A stretch of DNA of 64,000 nucleotides from the NCBI RefSeq assembly GCF_014656435.1, contig NZ_BNCK01000002.1, forward strand, positions 427,475-491,474, given 5' to 3'. Under the pieces are notes generated by a model that ran no database searches, was not told the origin of the DNA, and worked only from the letters and a program-made list of their open reading frames with translations. Every line of letters begins with the position of its first letter. The first letter of the stretch is position 1. The stretch comes from Thalassotalea marina (lineage in GTDB: Bacteria; Pseudomonadota; Gammaproteobacteria; Enterobacterales; Alteromonadaceae). Positions 44,967 to 56,409 of this stretch are shown here, piece by piece. The translations under genes were made by a program, and so were the position numbers.

Positions 44967-46179
44967 TAATAAATGCCGCGTGGAAGAAGCCTAACAAGTT
45001 AATATTGAACTCTTCTGGTTTGATACAACAATCAATCTGATCGCGATATTTACTTTGTGCCAAGTTTATCTCTTCAATCGGGATAGCTTGATTCATTCGT
45101 GTGCTGTAAAACACTTTAACATAAGGGTGTAATGGCCTTTGTGGGTTGAGTTTGCTGATCAGCCCTAGTTTACCGCTATTTAATTTAACTAAAGTGCCAA
45201 CTGGGTAGACACCTAAACATTGAATAAATTTTTCTACCAGCTCTTCATCAAAACTTGCAGGTGATTCGGATACTAATATCTTAAAGGCTTTGATTGGTGT
45301 CATACCTTTTTGATAGACACGATCACTGGTCATAGCATCGTAGCTATCGACAATTGCAATCATGTGCCCATATTTGGATATATCTTCTTTAGTTAATCCT
45401 TTGGGATATCCTCGACCATCGTTGCGTTCGTGATGTTCTCTAACCATACGCATAGCGATATGAGAAATCTCAGGGCTGTCTTCAAGCATTTTTAACCCCA
45501 GAGCAACATGGCTCTGCATGATTTTGTACTCTTTGTCGGTTAACGCGCCAGGTTTATGTAGAATTTCATCAGGTATCAATACTTTGCCCAAGTCATGTAA
45601 AAAAGCACCTAAAAACATTTCCTGAATTTGTCTTTTTTCAAAACCTAAGTGTTTAGCAAATACTGCCATTAAGATCGCAACATTTAATGAATGCTCTAAC
45701 AGATAAGAGTCTTTCGATTGCATCCGAGTTAAACAACTTAAAGCGTCGGAGTTTCTAAAAACCGAATCAACCATGGCATTAGTAGTTTCAGAGATATTGT
45801 CAATTTTAAGGGCTTTTTCTAGCTTAACTGACCCCATGATCTTGGCTTGCAGCGCTTTAGCATCGTTATAAAGTTTACTCGCCTGTTTCATTTCTTGGTC
45901 GAGTGTGCGTTCAACTTTAGGACGATTGGCTTGCTGTTTTTCTTTTAGTGAGGGGATATCGCTAAGCACGCGATCGATATTTTCGACTTTCTTTTGTCTA
46001 CTCGGGTCGACACAAACTTGCTTAATTTTGGCTCTTTGTAGCTGGCGAATAGTGTTTGCACTATTCACATAGCCCTCAGACTTTATTTCGAGGTTTTCAC
46101 TATCGGTAATAGCAACGACGTACATGCCTACAACTAAGTCACTTACCGAAATTGTTTCAAAGGAACGTGGATCTGTCAT
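44962..46179 (-). CDS. DUF3391/HD-GYP c-di-GMP phosphodiesterase
   Basis: 405 residues. N-terminal DUF3391 domain (about 5-110: ISVSDLVVGMYVVAITDSENLEIKSEGYV). HD-GYP domain (about 150-320) with LEHSLNVAILMAVF, FLHDLGKVLIPDEIL, REHHERNDGRGYPKGLTKEDI and AIVDSYDAMTSDRVY, so metal ligands and the GYP motif are intact. A cytosolic c-di-GMP hydrolase is likely. Single gene, convergent with the GspAB gene. Confidence 0.9.
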   Translation of the reverse strand: MTDPRSFETISVSDLVVGMYVVAITDSENLEIKSEGYVNSANTIRQLQRAKIKQVCVDPSRQKKVENIDRVLSDIPSLKEKQQANRPKVERTLDQEMKQASKLYNDAKALQAKIMGSVKLEKALKIDNISETTNAMVDSVFRNSDALSCLTRMQSKDSYLLEHSLNVAILMAVFAKHLGFEKRQIQEMFLGAFLHDLGKVLIPDEILHKPGALTDKEYKIMQSHVALGLKMLEDSPEISHIAMRMVREHHERNDGRGYPKGLTKEDISKYGHMIAIVDSYDAMTSDRVYQKGMTPIKAFKILVSESPASFDEELVEKFIQCLGVYPVGTLVKLNSGKLGLISKLNPQRPLHPYVKVFYSTRMNQAIPIEEINLAQSKYRDQIDCCIKPEEFNINLLGFFHAAFIN

Positions 46180-46249
46180 GCAATAAAACGTGGTAACTTT
46201 AAGCTCTGTATACTTAAAGTTACCACCTATTAGACATTTCAGCGAGTTT

Positions 46250-46846
46250 TTATTGCCAAGCAGGAAGTTTGTCTTCGTATGATTGAATTTTATCTAGCTT
46301 GTTTAGTGTCCAACCAACGCTGTCGATACCTTGCTCTAAACAATATTGATGGAAATTGTCTAATTCGAAAGAGAAAGTTAACTCGCCATTAGTTATTGTG
46401 TTGTTAATTAAATCAACAGTTAAAGTCAGGCCTGCATCTCTAGCAGTATCAAATAGTTGATTGATTTGCTCTTCTGGTAAACGCACAGGCACTATGCCAA
46501 TGTTGATGCAGTTACCATAAAATATGTCGGCAAAACTTGGCGCAATAACCACTTTAAATCCATATTCTTGAATTGCCCACGGCGCATGCTCACGACTTGA
46601 ACCGCAACCAAAGTTTTCACGGGCAAGTAATATACTGGCACCTTGATACTGTGGGTAATTCAAAATAAATTCTGGGTTAGCTTGATGACCTTCATCATCT
46701 AAATAACGCCAATCGTGAAATAGGTGTTGACCAAAGCCAACTCGTTCAGTTTTTTGTAAAAACTGCTTTGGAATGATCTGGTCAGTATCAACATTAGCAG
46801 CATCTAACGGTACCACTAAGCCTGTATGTGTAGTGAATTTTTCCAT
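46250..46846 (-). CDS. leuD: 3-isopropylmalate dehydratase small subunit
   Basis: 198 residues, the standard LeuD length. Swivel domain with [13 protein letters not shown] and the substrate loop [18 protein letters not shown]. Together with LeuC it isomerises 2-isopropylmalate to 3-isopropylmalate. TAGGAG precedes ATG. Last gene of leuABCD, 9 bases after leuC. Confidence 0.97.
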   Translation of the reverse strand: MEKFTTHTGLVVPLDAANVDTDQIIPKQFLQKTERVGFGQHLFHDWRYLDDEGHQANPEFILNYPQYQGASILLARENFGCGSSREHAPWAIQEYGFKVVIAPSFADIFYGNCINIGIVPVRLPEEQINQLFDTARDAGLTLTVDLINNTITNGELTFSFELDNFHQYCLEQGIDSVGWTLNKLDKIQSYEDKLPAWQ

Positions 46847-46855
46847 TTTTTGCTC

Positions 46856-48265
46856 CTATTCACTTAAGTCGACAAATCGGCCTTCAATCGCCGCTGCTGC
46901 TGCCATTTCTGGGCTAACTAGGTGAGTTCTACTACCTCGACCTTGGCGTCCTTCAAAGTTACGATTACTGGTTGATGCACAGCGATCGCCAGGCTTTAAT
47001 CTATCGTCATTCATTCCTAAACACATAGAACAACCAGGTAAACGCCATTCAAAGCCTGCTCGAGTAAAAATACTGTCCAAGCCTTCTTTTTCGGCCTGTT
47101 CCTTTACTTGGTATGAGCCGGGTACAACAATAGCTGTCACTTTATCTGAGCATTTTTTCCCTTGGGCAGCATAACTTTCAACAATAGACGCAGCGGCGCG
47201 TAAATCTTCAATTCTTGAATTGGTGCAAGAACCGATAAACACATTGTTAACTTCAATATCAGTTATTTTTGTGCCAGCTTCTAACCCCATATAGGCTAGG
47301 GCTTTCGCACAAGAATCTTTTTCCACAGGATCGGTGAAATCATCAGGAGAAGGCACAACGGCATCCACTTCAATAACTTGGCCTGGAGTAGTTCCCCATG
47401 TTACTTGTGCTTTAATATCTTTTCCTTCAAGAGTAAGCACATGATCAAATACTGCACCATCATCGGTTTTCAGTGTTTTCCAGTCTTCAACTGCTTGTTG
47501 CCAAACGTCACCTTGAGGAGCATATTCACGCCCCTCTAAATAGTTAAATGTGGTTTGATCTGGTGCGATAAGACCAGCTTTGGCACCAAATTCAATACTC
47601 ATGTTACAGACTGTCATGCGCTCTTCCATTGAAAGTGCTTCAATGGCTTCTCCACAATATTCAACCACGTAACCAGTTGCACCAGCGCTGCCTGTTTTTC
47701 CAATTATCGCTAAGATAATATCTTTGGCACTAATACCAGGAGCAACCTTGCCCTTAACTTCAATTTTCATGGTTTTGGCTTTGGTTTGACGAAGTGTTTG
47801 GGTTGCAAATACATGCTCTACTTCTGAGGTACCAATACCAAATGCTAAGGCGCCAAAGGCACCATGAGTTGCAGTATGTGAATCACCGCAAACAATCACT
47901 GTGCCTGGTAACGTTAGGCCAAGTTCTGGCCCCATTACGTGAACAATGCCTTGGTTTTTGTGGCCCATACCAAACAGTTTAATTCCAAACTCTTTACAGT
48001 TTTTCTCTAAAGTTCTTAATTGGTTAGCTGCACCTTCGCCTGCTGCATTAATATCAATTGAACGTGTAGATATGTTGTGATCCATCGTGGCAATTGTGCG
48101 CTCTGGGCGGCGTAACGGACGATTGTGAAAACGTAAGTTGGCAAAGGCTTGTGGAGAAGTCACTTCGTGAATTAAGTGACGATCCACGTATAACAAAGGT
48201 GTTTCACCGGCTTGTTCTTCTATCACATGGCGTTGCCATAACTTGTCGTATAACGTAGAAGCCAT
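46856..48265 (-). CDS. leuC: 3-isopropylmalate dehydratase large subunit
   Basis: 469 residues, aconitase family. [4Fe-4S] ligands are in IGSCTNSR and GCSMCLGMN. Also typical are [27 protein letters not shown] and [25 protein letters not shown] precedes ATG, and the gene starts 2 bases after leuB. Confidence 0.98.
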   Translation of the reverse strand: MASTLYDKLWQRHVIEEQAGETPLLYVDRHLIHEVTSPQAFANLRFHNRPLRRPERTIATMDHNISTRSIDINAAGEGAANQLRTLEKNCKEFGIKLFGMGHKNQGIVHVMGPELGLTLPGTVIVCGDSHTATHGAFGALAFGIGTSEVEHVFATQTLRQTKAKTMKIEVKGKVAPGISAKDIILAIIGKTGSAGATGYVVEYCGEAIEALSMEERMTVCNMSIEFGAKAGLIAPDQTTFNYLEGREYAPQGDVWQQAVEDWKTLKTDDGAVFDHVLTLEGKDIKAQVTWGTTPGQVIEVDAVVPSPDDFTDPVEKDSCAKALAYMGLEAGTKITDIEVNNVFIGSCTNSRIEDLRAAASIVESYAAQGKKCSDKVTAIVVPGSYQVKEQAEKEGLDSIFTRAGFEWRLPGCSMCLGMNDDRLKPGDRCASTSNRNFEGRQGRGSRTHLVSPEMAAAAAIEGRFVDLSE

Positions 48266-48267
48266 GA

Positions 48268-49374
<1,107 letters not shown>

Positions 49375-49412
49375 TTAATTAAACTTTTGTATTGAATGTT
49401 CAAAGCGCACTA

Positions 49413-50966
49413 TTAACCGTTTGCTTCTTTTTTCTGTTCTTTAATTTCAGCAATAGTTTGTGCTCTGCTGATATTATTTAAACAGTGAATTAATGCCTGA
49501 CCTGACGCCTCAATAACGTCAGTGGCTAAACCGTAGCCGTGAAAGTTTCGACCTTGCCATGCGACAACTAAGTGGGCTTGGCCTAAACCGTCTTCACCAG
49601 AACCTTTATTCGAAATTTTGTAATCTGTTACTTCAAATTCGACATCAACTGCTTGTTTTATCGCGCGATATAAAGCGTCTACAGGTCCGTTACCCGTTGC
49701 TGCTTCGATGACTTTTTGCTCGCCAACAGCTAGCTTGATACTGGCTGTAGCAAATTCACCACCACCTGACTGTACGTTTAACGTTTCCAACGAATAGAAG
49801 TCTTTTTCATCTTGTTGTTGAATGTTAAACAGTAGTGCCTCTAAGTCATCATCAAACACTTGGCCTTTTTTGTCTGCTAGGGCTAAAAAGTCTTTGTATA
49901 ACTCGGCTAGGTCGTAATCAGTTTCTTTGTAACCCAAGCTTTCCATTCGATGTTTAATTACATGACGGCCACTACGAGAAGTTAGGTTTAATTTAGTTTT
50001 TGCAATGCCGACACTTTCCGGTGTCATGATTTCATAAGTATTTGATGCTTTTAACATACCGTCTTGGTGAATACCTGATGAGTGACTAAAAGCATTGCTG
50101 CCAACAATTGCTTTGTTGGGCTGAATAGGCATGTTGCATAATTGACTCACTAACTTAGAGGTGCGAGCAATTTCTTGGTGATTGATATTGGTATGAACGC
50201 CTAAAAATTCTTGGCGAGTTTTCATAATCATCGCCACTTCTTCTAACGAACAGTTGCCCGCTCGTTCGCCGATACCATTAATGGTACATTCGATTTGTCG
50301 AGCGCCTGCTTGCACAGCTGCCATTGAATTTGCAACCGCCATACCTAAGTCATTGTGACAATGAACAGAGATTACCGCCTGATCAATATTTGGCACTCGA
50401 TTGAATACTTGTTGAATAATTCCGCCAAATTCGTTTGGTAAGGTATAACCTACCGTGTCAGGAATATTAACTGTTGTTGCACCGGCTTTGATGGCGCTTT
50501 CAACGATGCGACATAAGTTATCTATTGGCGTGCGACCTGCATCTTCGCAGGAAAACTCAACATCATCAGTGAACTTACGTGCAAATTTAATGGCATTAAT
50601 TGCCATGGCTTCTACATCATCAAAGCCTTTGCGCAACTTTTGTTGTACGTGAACATCAGATGTAGAAATAAAGGTGTGAATTCTAAATTGCTCAGCAACA
50701 CTTAATGCATCGCCACAGGCTTGAATGTCAGCCTCTACAGCCCTCGCTAAAGCGCAAACTCGGGCATTTTTTACTGTTCTAGCAATTTCTTGTACCGAGT
50801 GAAAATCGCCAGGGGAGGAGACCGGAAAGCCTGCTTCAATAATATCGACACCTAATCGCTCAATTGCTAAGGCAATTTGCAACTTTTCATGAACTGACAA
50901 GCTTGCGGTTAATGCTTGTTCACCATCCCGTAAGGTGGTGTCGAATATAATAACTTGATTTTCCAT
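49413..50966 (-). CDS. leuA: 2-isopropylmalate synthase
   Basis: 517 residues. First committed step of leucine synthesis (2-ketoisovalerate plus acetyl-CoA). Catalytic TIM barrel with [10 protein letters not shown] (metal-binding Asp), [36 protein letters not shown] and [10 protein letters not shown]. The C-terminal LeuA dimer/regulatory domain (about 385-505) for leucine feedback inhibition is present. AGGAAT precedes ATG. The upstream leader holds a leucine-rich peptide and attenuator. Confidence 0.97.
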   Translation of the reverse strand: MENQVIIFDTTLRDGEQALTASLSVHEKLQIALAIERLGVDIIEAGFPVSSPGDFHSVQEIARTVKNARVCALARAVEADIQACGDALSVAEQFRIHTFISTSDVHVQQKLRKGFDDVEAMAINAIKFARKFTDDVEFSCEDAGRTPIDNLCRIVESAIKAGATTVNIPDTVGYTLPNEFGGIIQQVFNRVPNIDQAVISVHCHNDLGMAVANSMAAVQAGARQIECTINGIGERAGNCSLEEVAMIMKTRQEFLGVHTNINHQEIARTSKLVSQLCNMPIQPNKAIVGSNAFSHSSGIHQDGMLKASNTYEIMTPESVGIAKTKLNLTSRSGRHVIKHRMESLGYKETDYDLAELYKDFLALADKKGQVFDDDLEALLFNIQQQDEKDFYSLETLNVQSGGGEFATASIKLAVGEQKVIEAATGNGPVDALYRAIKQAVDVEFEVTDYKISNKGSGEDGLGQAHLVVAWQGRNFHGYGLATDVIEASGQALIHCLNNISRAQTIAEIKEQKKEANG

Positions 50967-51009
50967 GTTTTATTCCTAAATTTACTTTGCGCTAATAAAT
51001 TACAAGCAT

Positions 51010-51038
51010 AAAAAAACCCGCGTTTATTAGCGCGGGTT
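51010..51038 (-). terminator. leu operon attenuator
   Basis: On the minus strand AACCCGCG and CGCGGGTT form an 8-bp GC-rich stem followed by seven Ts. It lies 44 bases before the leuA start and downstream of the leader peptide, the position of a transcription attenuator. Confidence 0.85.
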
Positions 51039-51079
51039 TAAGTTAAATTCTGTTTTACTTTCTAATAGCTACAACAAAC

Positions 51080-51142
51080 CTATCCGCGCAATGTTGGTGC
51101 GAGGAGGAGGAGAGATAAAGTGTTAGTTGTTGCTTTGTTCAT
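51080..51142 (-). CDS. leuL: leu leader peptide
   Basis: 20-codon frame from ATG 51142 to TAG, opening MNKATTNT and containing LSLLLL encoded by TTA, TCT and four consecutive CTC codons, plus one more TTG Leu. CTC is an uncommon codon in this AT-rich genome. It is followed by the attenuator stem and leuA. Ribosome stalling at the Leu run under leucine shortage would favour read-through. Too short for usual gene finders; the case rests on composition and position and is strong. Confidence 0.85.
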   Translation of the reverse strand: MNKATTNTLSLLLLAPTLRG

Positions 51143-51188
51143 TTCGCCTAGAAAGTTTATTTTGTAATTAAATTACATCGTTGATCTA

Positions 51189-51218
51189 TTAGTACCGCAG
51201 TTTACTTGTTTAAGTCAA
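51189..51218 (-). promoter_or_regulatory. Probable leu promoter
   Basis: TTGACT (51213-51218) and TACTAA (51189-51194) with an 18-base spacer on the minus strand, 47 bases before the leuL ATG. The rest of the 50967-51335 gap shows no other gene. Confidence 0.45.
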
Positions 51219-51335
51219 ACATTAATTAAGAGTATGTGTGTATAAACTTAGTCAATTAATGAATAAGTAAACATGTAATACCAATTGAAAGGCTAGGGAT
51301 TGGTATTCAATTGGGTTTAGCATTACAATTTGCCC

Positions 51336-52391
51336 ATGGTAATAAATGCAGTAACTGTTGTGAGTCAGAAAAAAAAATATTTATTTTATGTAACCCTCTC
51401 ATATTCTTTTAGTATCTTAAGGCCTATTGCTGAGCAAATCGTTAAAAATGGCGGAGAATATGCTTGGTATATTCCACCTGGAAGTGAAGCAGAAGCTTTT
51501 TTATTACCTGAAGATCACAATCTTCCTGACATTGACAGTGTTATGGCTTTTAATGCTGATGCATTATTAGCCCCTGGGAATTACGTGCCGGACTTTTTTC
51601 CTGGTATCAAAGTGCAAGTTTTTCATGGGTTTGATTCAGGCAAAAAGAACAAATTTAACATTCGTGGTTTTTTTGACTTGTATTGTACACAAGGCGCTAA
51701 CATTACTAAGGCATTTAACGCGATAAATGATGGTACTTGCGAAATTGTTGAAACCGGATGGGCAAAATTAGATGCTTTATTTACTGAGCATCCGAATAAA
51801 GCGAATTATATTTCTGACAAACCGCTAGTATTGTATACACCAACTTTTTCACCAAAGTTACGCAGTAGTTATGCCTTGTTGCCTGAAATTGAGCGTTTAA
51901 GCAAAACAAAGGATTGGCAGTGGTTGGTAAAACTTCACCCTAAAGCGACTAAAGAAGAAGCTGATATGTATAAAGCGATACAGTCAGATAACTTAACCTT
52001 TATTGAAACTGCAGATCTTATTCCACTGCTTCAAGCTGCCGATGTGTTGTTGTCAGATACTTCATCAATTCTTGCGGAGTTTGCCCTGCAAGATAAACCT
52101 GTTGTGGCGATGAATAATCGTCGACCTGAATCTTGGATGATTAACATCAACCAAGCACAAGAGTTGGAACAAGCGTTAGCGTCAGCTTTGAATGTTTCAC
52201 CAGAGCAACGGGCGTTAATTCAGGCTCATTGTAATGCAATTCATCCATACAAAGATGGTCAGTCCGCAGCTAGAACTTTAACAGCGATAGATAGCTTAAT
52301 TGAACGTGGCACAAGCCATTTAAAGCGCAAACCATTAAATTTGATTAGGCGCTTTAAAATAAGAAAAGCATTAAACTACTGGCGCTTATAA
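51336..52391 (+). CDS. CDP-glycerol glycerophosphotransferase family protein
   Basis: About 351 residues of the TagB/TagF-like GT-B glycerophosphotransferases. Visible features are VQVFHGFDSGKKNKF, TGWAKLDALF, LVLYTPTFSPKLRSS, WQWLVKLHPKAT and the C-terminal nucleotide-binding ADVLLSDTSSILAEFALQDKPVVAMN. It would transfer glycerol phosphate from CDP-glycerol to a glycan or lipid acceptor. A CDP-glycerol-forming TagD is encoded 1.5 kb away. The start is uncertain; a TTG lies two codons upstream. Convergent with wzi, overlapping it by 6 bases. Confidence 0.85.
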   Translation: MVINAVTVVSQKKKYLFYVTLSYSFSILRPIAEQIVKNGGEYAWYIPPGSEAEAFLLPEDHNLPDIDSVMAFNADALLAPGNYVPDFFPGIKVQVFHGFDSGKKNKFNIRGFFDLYCTQGANITKAFNAINDGTCEIVETGWAKLDALFTEHPNKANYISDKPLVLYTPTFSPKLRSSYALLPEIERLSKTKDWQWLVKLHPKATKEEADMYKAIQSDNLTFIETADLIPLLQAADVLLSDTSSILAEFALQDKPVVAMNNRRPESWMININQAQELEQALASALNVSPEQRALIQAHCNAIHPYKDGQSAARTLTAIDSLIERGTSHLKRKPLNLIRRFKIRKALNYWRL

Positions 52392-53909
52392 GTTGTATTC
52401 AACCTGAGCAAACACATTGACATCAGTTTGATCTTTTACCGCATTATCAAAGGTTGATCTGCTGATGTCACTGCCAATGGTAAAACGCCAATTTTTATAG
52501 CTGTGTTGCACTTTACTCGATACCATAAACATATCTTCAGCAATTGACGTTAACGGATTACCGATAATTGGGTTTTCGGGCGCTTTATCAGCATTATCTT
52601 TGTTTAACTGAAGCCAGCGTAACTTAGTTTCTATTTGGGTATCTCCGGCTGATAACGTTGAAGCTCCTAATACCAGCGAAGTGGCATCATTGTCATAAAG
52701 GTTAGCAATACTACGCTTGTTATATCTAAGACCTGTTTTGTAAATGTGATGCTCGTAGTAACAGTTGCCAATACGTGATGTTCCATCACCATTCACTCCA
52801 TCACTGCATAGTGCATAAGTGTCTGTACTTTCTAAATAAAGTTTCCAGTTGTAACCAAAGGCGTGAAGCTGAGTTTCAATCCCCATTTGATATTTTTCTT
52901 CACCTAAAATACTTAAGCCACCTTTACGGTCGCCATCTTCAGCATGAGTGATAAAATAAAGTGCGAAAGGGTGATCAAAAATAGTATTTGAATAACGTAT
53001 ATCGTAACCTGCTAACTGGTTACCTGGCTCTTTTCCAGCAGCACATTCTTCGACAGATGGACCATTACCACCACAGTTGTCTAACCCTTTTAATACATCT
53101 ACAAAAGTACTAAAATTTTTAGGCCTACCTTCTCCCGCCCATTGCGCTAATCTAGATACACCAATTTCTAAATTTTGAGTAGGTTTAAAGTTTAATCGAA
53201 AACCCCATAGTAACGTGTCTTTTACTACTCGTTTATCATCCATTTTTGCCATGAAGGTGGTTACCGTCCATGGAATATCTATATCAGTCCACGGAATGGT
53301 AAAGGGCTCTGATGACTTTCTAGATAAGGTAAGTGCAGGCATTGGTCTAGCGTTATTTGACAAAATTAAACTAGTATCTATGCCTGGACCCCACCATCGC
53401 TGTTGCATACCAGCAGAAAACACCCAATTACCAAGAAAAAATGCGCCGTAACTATCATCAAAGCGAGTTTTATCTTCATCAATTGGACTTGGGTTATACG
53501 ATGTGGAAACCTTAAAGGCGAAACGCTCTGATTTAAATGATGTCGCAACTTTAATGTTATTAGCATCGCGATATTCATCACCGAAACTTGTAAATCGTTT
53601 ATCGTCTGAGGCTACATTGACAGTGATCAGTTTACTATTTCTTTTAGCCAGCTTGAGTTGGTGCCTTACATAGAGAAAAGCTTCTTTCGTCTTTGGGCTT
53701 AGCTGTGACAAATATACATTGTTCAGGTCTTTATTAATGTCGTGCCACATCAGAGGAAATGTTGTAACAGGCGTCTTTATAATGCCTGCATCAGCAAGCA
53801 CTTGGATATTAGCCCGTAAAAAAACATTACTGGTATCAACCCAAGGATCTGCAAAAGCAGCTTTTGTCGCAAATCCAGTTGCGATTAAAACGAATAAAAG
53901 TTTTTTCAT
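52386..53909 (-). CDS. Wzi-type capsule assembly outer-membrane protein
   Basis: 507 residues. A signal peptide (about 1-20) is followed by the Wzi-family start DPWVDTSNVFLRANIQVLADAGII, then repeated amphipathic strands ending in an aromatic-containing tail (FAQVEYNL). E. coli Wzi is an outer-membrane beta-barrel lectin that holds capsule at the surface; homologues occur with many surface polysaccharide loci. It follows the tagD-like gene by 13 bases on the same strand, which suggests they act on the same polymer. Confidence 0.88.
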   Translation of the reverse strand: MKKLLFVLIATGFATKAAFADPWVDTSNVFLRANIQVLADAGIIKTPVTTFPLMWHDINKDLNNVYLSQLSPKTKEAFLYVRHQLKLAKRNSKLITVNVASDDKRFTSFGDEYRDANNIKVATSFKSERFAFKVSTSYNPSPIDEDKTRFDDSYGAFFLGNWVFSAGMQQRWWGPGIDTSLILSNNARPMPALTLSRKSSEPFTIPWTDIDIPWTVTTFMAKMDDKRVVKDTLLWGFRLNFKPTQNLEIGVSRLAQWAGEGRPKNFSTFVDVLKGLDNCGGNGPSVEECAAGKEPGNQLAGYDIRYSNTIFDHPFALYFITHAEDGDRKGGLSILGEEKYQMGIETQLHAFGYNWKLYLESTDTYALCSDGVNGDGTSRIGNCYYEHHIYKTGLRYNKRSIANLYDNDATSLVLGASTLSAGDTQIETKLRWLQLNKDNADKAPENPIIGNPLTSIAEDMFMVSSKVQHSYKNWRFTIGSDISRSTFDNAVKDQTDVNVFAQVEYNL

Positions 53910-53922
53910 TGAAGGTATCGGC

Positions 53923-54339
53923 TTATTTTATTTTTTCTAATACTTCTCGCAGCTTGGTACTCGAAGTGTGGCTGGTGTATGGGAAATATACGATTTCAAC
54001 CCCAACTTTAGCAAAGTCTTGTTCTATTTGATTCCACTTTTCAGTGCCTTTCCAATCATCACCAACAAACATTCGGTCAAACTTCAGGTTATTCCAAGCT
54101 TCCATTTTGTCGTAATTGACTTGGGGAACTACTTCATCAACAAACTTTATGTGTTCGACAATTTCCATACGTTCTGAAAATGGAATAATAGGTTTTTTGT
54201 TCTTTGCGCTTAAGCAGAGCTCGTCACTGGTAACACCAACAATCAAATAATCACACTCTAATTTTGCTCGTTTTAAAACATTTAAATGACCGATGTGAAA
54301 AAGGTCAAAAACACCTGTGGTGTAACCTATCTTTTTCAT
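53923..54339 (-). CDS. tagD: Glycerol-3-phosphate cytidylyltransferase (TagD-like)
   Basis: 138 residues, the length of TagD. The nucleotidyltransferase motif GVFDLFHIGHLNVLKRAK includes the HxGH signature, and later FVGDDWKGTEKWNQIE and SSTKLREVLEKI match RTSGISTT-type ends. It makes CDP-glycerol from CTP and glycerol-3-phosphate. Operon with wzi; the two predicted CDP-glycerol-using transferases lie on either side. Confidence 0.88.
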   Translation of the reverse strand: MKKIGYTTGVFDLFHIGHLNVLKRAKLECDYLIVGVTSDELCLSAKNKKPIIPFSERMEIVEHIKFVDEVVPQVNYDKMEAWNNLKFDRMFVGDDWKGTEKWNQIEQDFAKVGVEIVYFPYTSHTSSTKLREVLEKIK

Positions 54340-54519
54340 GAATTACCCTTAATTACAAATATTGGCCGCTATTCTACACAATGTAAGATGGCTAAAACAG
54401 ACGACTTCGTTGCAAAATTGTAAAAAAGTGATCAAATAAGTTTTTAGCGTTTTTTATTCTGAGCTAGCACTAGATAAAATGTTAACACCAGTGTTCTACC
54501 TGTAGTAACTGAACTGCAG

Positions 54520-55584
54520 TTAATGGTTGATTAGATAATTAATAATACGTTTACTTGCTTGGCCGTCCAAAGTGCCAGCTAACTTTTTAGCATAGTGTTG
54601 CCTCTCTTTTGACAACAAAGCTGGATTGGCAATCTGTTCATCAACAATAGACTTTAGTTGCTCGTATTTCTTCGCGTGGACTGCGATTTCAGCGTATTCA
54701 CCATAGTCTTGATCCATACGATTTTTAAATCGAAAAGCAAACGGGCCACGATAACTCCAACGAAGCTTTAAGAAGTCACACCAAACGACAGGTTTGTTTA
54801 AAGCAGCAAACTCAAAGAGCGCAGATGACGCGTCACTAATAAGCAAATCTGCAGAAGCTAGAAACGGTACTAACGAATAATCGGTAACGTTAGCTAGATA
54901 TACATTGTCAAACGTTTGCCAATATTCGAGTAATTCTCTTTGCTTCTTATACTTTGACTTACTCAGTGAAAAGTAATGTGGTTTGATTAATATATTGTAA
55001 TTTGCGAAGGTATTTGGCCAATCTCTTGGAAAGCATTCAATACTACTAGGATAAAATGTAGGCGCGTAAAGCAAGGTTTTTTTATCAGGTTCTAATCCAA
55101 CTTGTAACAAATCTATTGTGGATGATTGCCCCTGAATAATAGGATCTAGTTTACAAAAGCCAACATCAACAAAGGTATCCTCTGGGTACATTTGTTTTAA
55201 CCTTTGTGTACGGTATTCACCTTCAACAAACCTAACCGTAGTTGGGGTGTTTGATTTAGTATAATAAGATGTCTTTGGGCCAATGCCGTGGCCAAGTTGT
55301 ACTGTTCTACTGACTTTGTGAACTTGCTCTAGGTGATCACAAGCATTAGCAAAAAAGATCCAGTCAGCTTGGTGTTGAATATAATATTCAATTGCTTGTT
55401 CACAGGAAGACACCCATACATGGTCTAATGCTTCTTGTTGAATGATTTCTTTAATAATTTCGTCGTGTACACCGTGATAAAATATGAAGGTTGCAGTGCC
55501 AGCGTTTTGCTTGAGTAGTTCTCGGTATACAGGTAGATATTGAGGTAAGTAGTAAAGATGCAAAACGTCAAAGACTAATTTCAT
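54520..55584 (-). CDS. CDP-glycerol glycerophosphotransferase family protein
   Basis: 354 residues, diverged from the one at 51336 but with the same landmarks: LGHGIGPKTSYYTKSN, VDVGFCKLDPII, TLLYAPTFYPSSIECF, ILIKPHYFS and ADLLISDASSALFEFAALNKPVVWCDFLKLRW. Probably adds glycerol phosphate in the same surface polymer. It is upstream of tagD on the same strand, with a 180-base gap in which I see no gene. Confidence 0.85.
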   Translation of the reverse strand: MKLVFDVLHLYYLPQYLPVYRELLKQNAGTATFIFYHGVHDEIIKEIIQQEALDHVWVSSCEQAIEYYIQHQADWIFFANACDHLEQVHKVSRTVQLGHGIGPKTSYYTKSNTPTTVRFVEGEYRTQRLKQMYPEDTFVDVGFCKLDPIIQGQSSTIDLLQVGLEPDKKTLLYAPTFYPSSIECFPRDWPNTFANYNILIKPHYFSLSKSKYKKQRELLEYWQTFDNVYLANVTDYSLVPFLASADLLISDASSALFEFAALNKPVVWCDFLKLRWSYRGPFAFRFKNRMDQDYGEYAEIAVHAKKYEQLKSIVDEQIANPALLSKERQHYAKKLAGTLDGQASKRIINYLINH

Positions 55585-55651
55585 AAAACGGCATTTCGTA
55601 ATCTAAATTGCGCAGAATACTAACATGAAATGCCGCCCTAAGTGTTACAAA

Positions 55652-56257
55652 TTATTTCCAGTTATCCATGGATGAACGTTTTTTAACAGAAATACGAGGT
55701 AGTACGATTCCTAGAATTAGGCCTACAACTAAAACAATAGCGCCATTAAAAAAGTATTCTTTTTTAATTTCAAGGTCTTGGTTATCAAGTTGACCACGTA
55801 AAGTATCAAGTTGCTTATTTAAGTTTTCGATTTGGCTTGAAAGCTCTGCTTCTCGTGATTGCAATGACGTAATAAGTTGGTTGTTATCGGTCAATTGAGA
55901 GCTAGCTTGTTGATAATCTTCGCTTTGTACTGCTAATTGCGCATTGAGCGAAGCGATAACTTGGCGTAAGCCCGGTTCAACAGAAACATACTTTGATTCA
56001 ACCCAAGCAGTGCGCTCTTTTGTATCAATAATTTCTGTGTAGTCATTCTCGGTTTTGCCCGTTAAGCTAATTTCATCACCGGCGTTAATACTACCAACTA
56101 AGCGATAATGACTGCCAGGACCCGCGTGCATATAGATGAATAAATCATCTGTGATATAGCCAATATTTGCGTTACTTTCATCGGTCGATTGTGCAGCTAA
56201 AACGACAGGAGCTGAGAGAAGGCTACACACAAGCAGCAAACATGTTATTAATTTCAT
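55652..56257 (-). CDS. ygiM: YgiM-type SH3 domain membrane protein (TIGR04211)
   Basis: 201 residues. Signal peptide (about 1-22), bacterial SH3 domain (about 28-92: GYITDDLFIYMHAGPGSHYRLVGSINAGDEISLTG), long coiled coil (about 100-165), and a C-terminal transmembrane helix (about 170-190) followed by basic residues. The order matches E. coli YgiM. Function unknown. In E. coli it neighbours ygiF and cca; here ygiF is the divergent neighbour. Confidence 0.9.
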   Translation of the reverse strand: MKLITCLLLVCSLLSAPVVLAAQSTDESNANIGYITDDLFIYMHAGPGSHYRLVGSINAGDEISLTGKTENDYTEIIDTKERTAWVESKYVSVEPGLRQVIASLNAQLAVQSEDYQQASSQLTDNNQLITSLQSREAELSSQIENLNKQLDTLRGQLDNQDLEIKKEYFFNGAIVLVVGLILGIVLPRISVKKRSSMDNWK

Positions 56258-56409
56258 TTAGTTACCAAAGCTAATTCATGATCAGTATTAAAAATAGTAG
56301 GGCTTTGAGGCAACGATAGCAAGCGAAAAATATTGCGTGATAGCCTGTGCTTTTGTATGGTTAACAAGATTAGTCCTAACTAAGCTTAATTGCTGAAAAA
56401 AATTACTTT

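Noticed and set aside
51330..55584. Surface-polymer cluster as a recent mobile island
   Set aside because: No integrase, insertion sequence, direct repeats or tRNA junction at its edges; base composition looks like the surroundings. Transfer remains possible but is not supported by the sequence seen.
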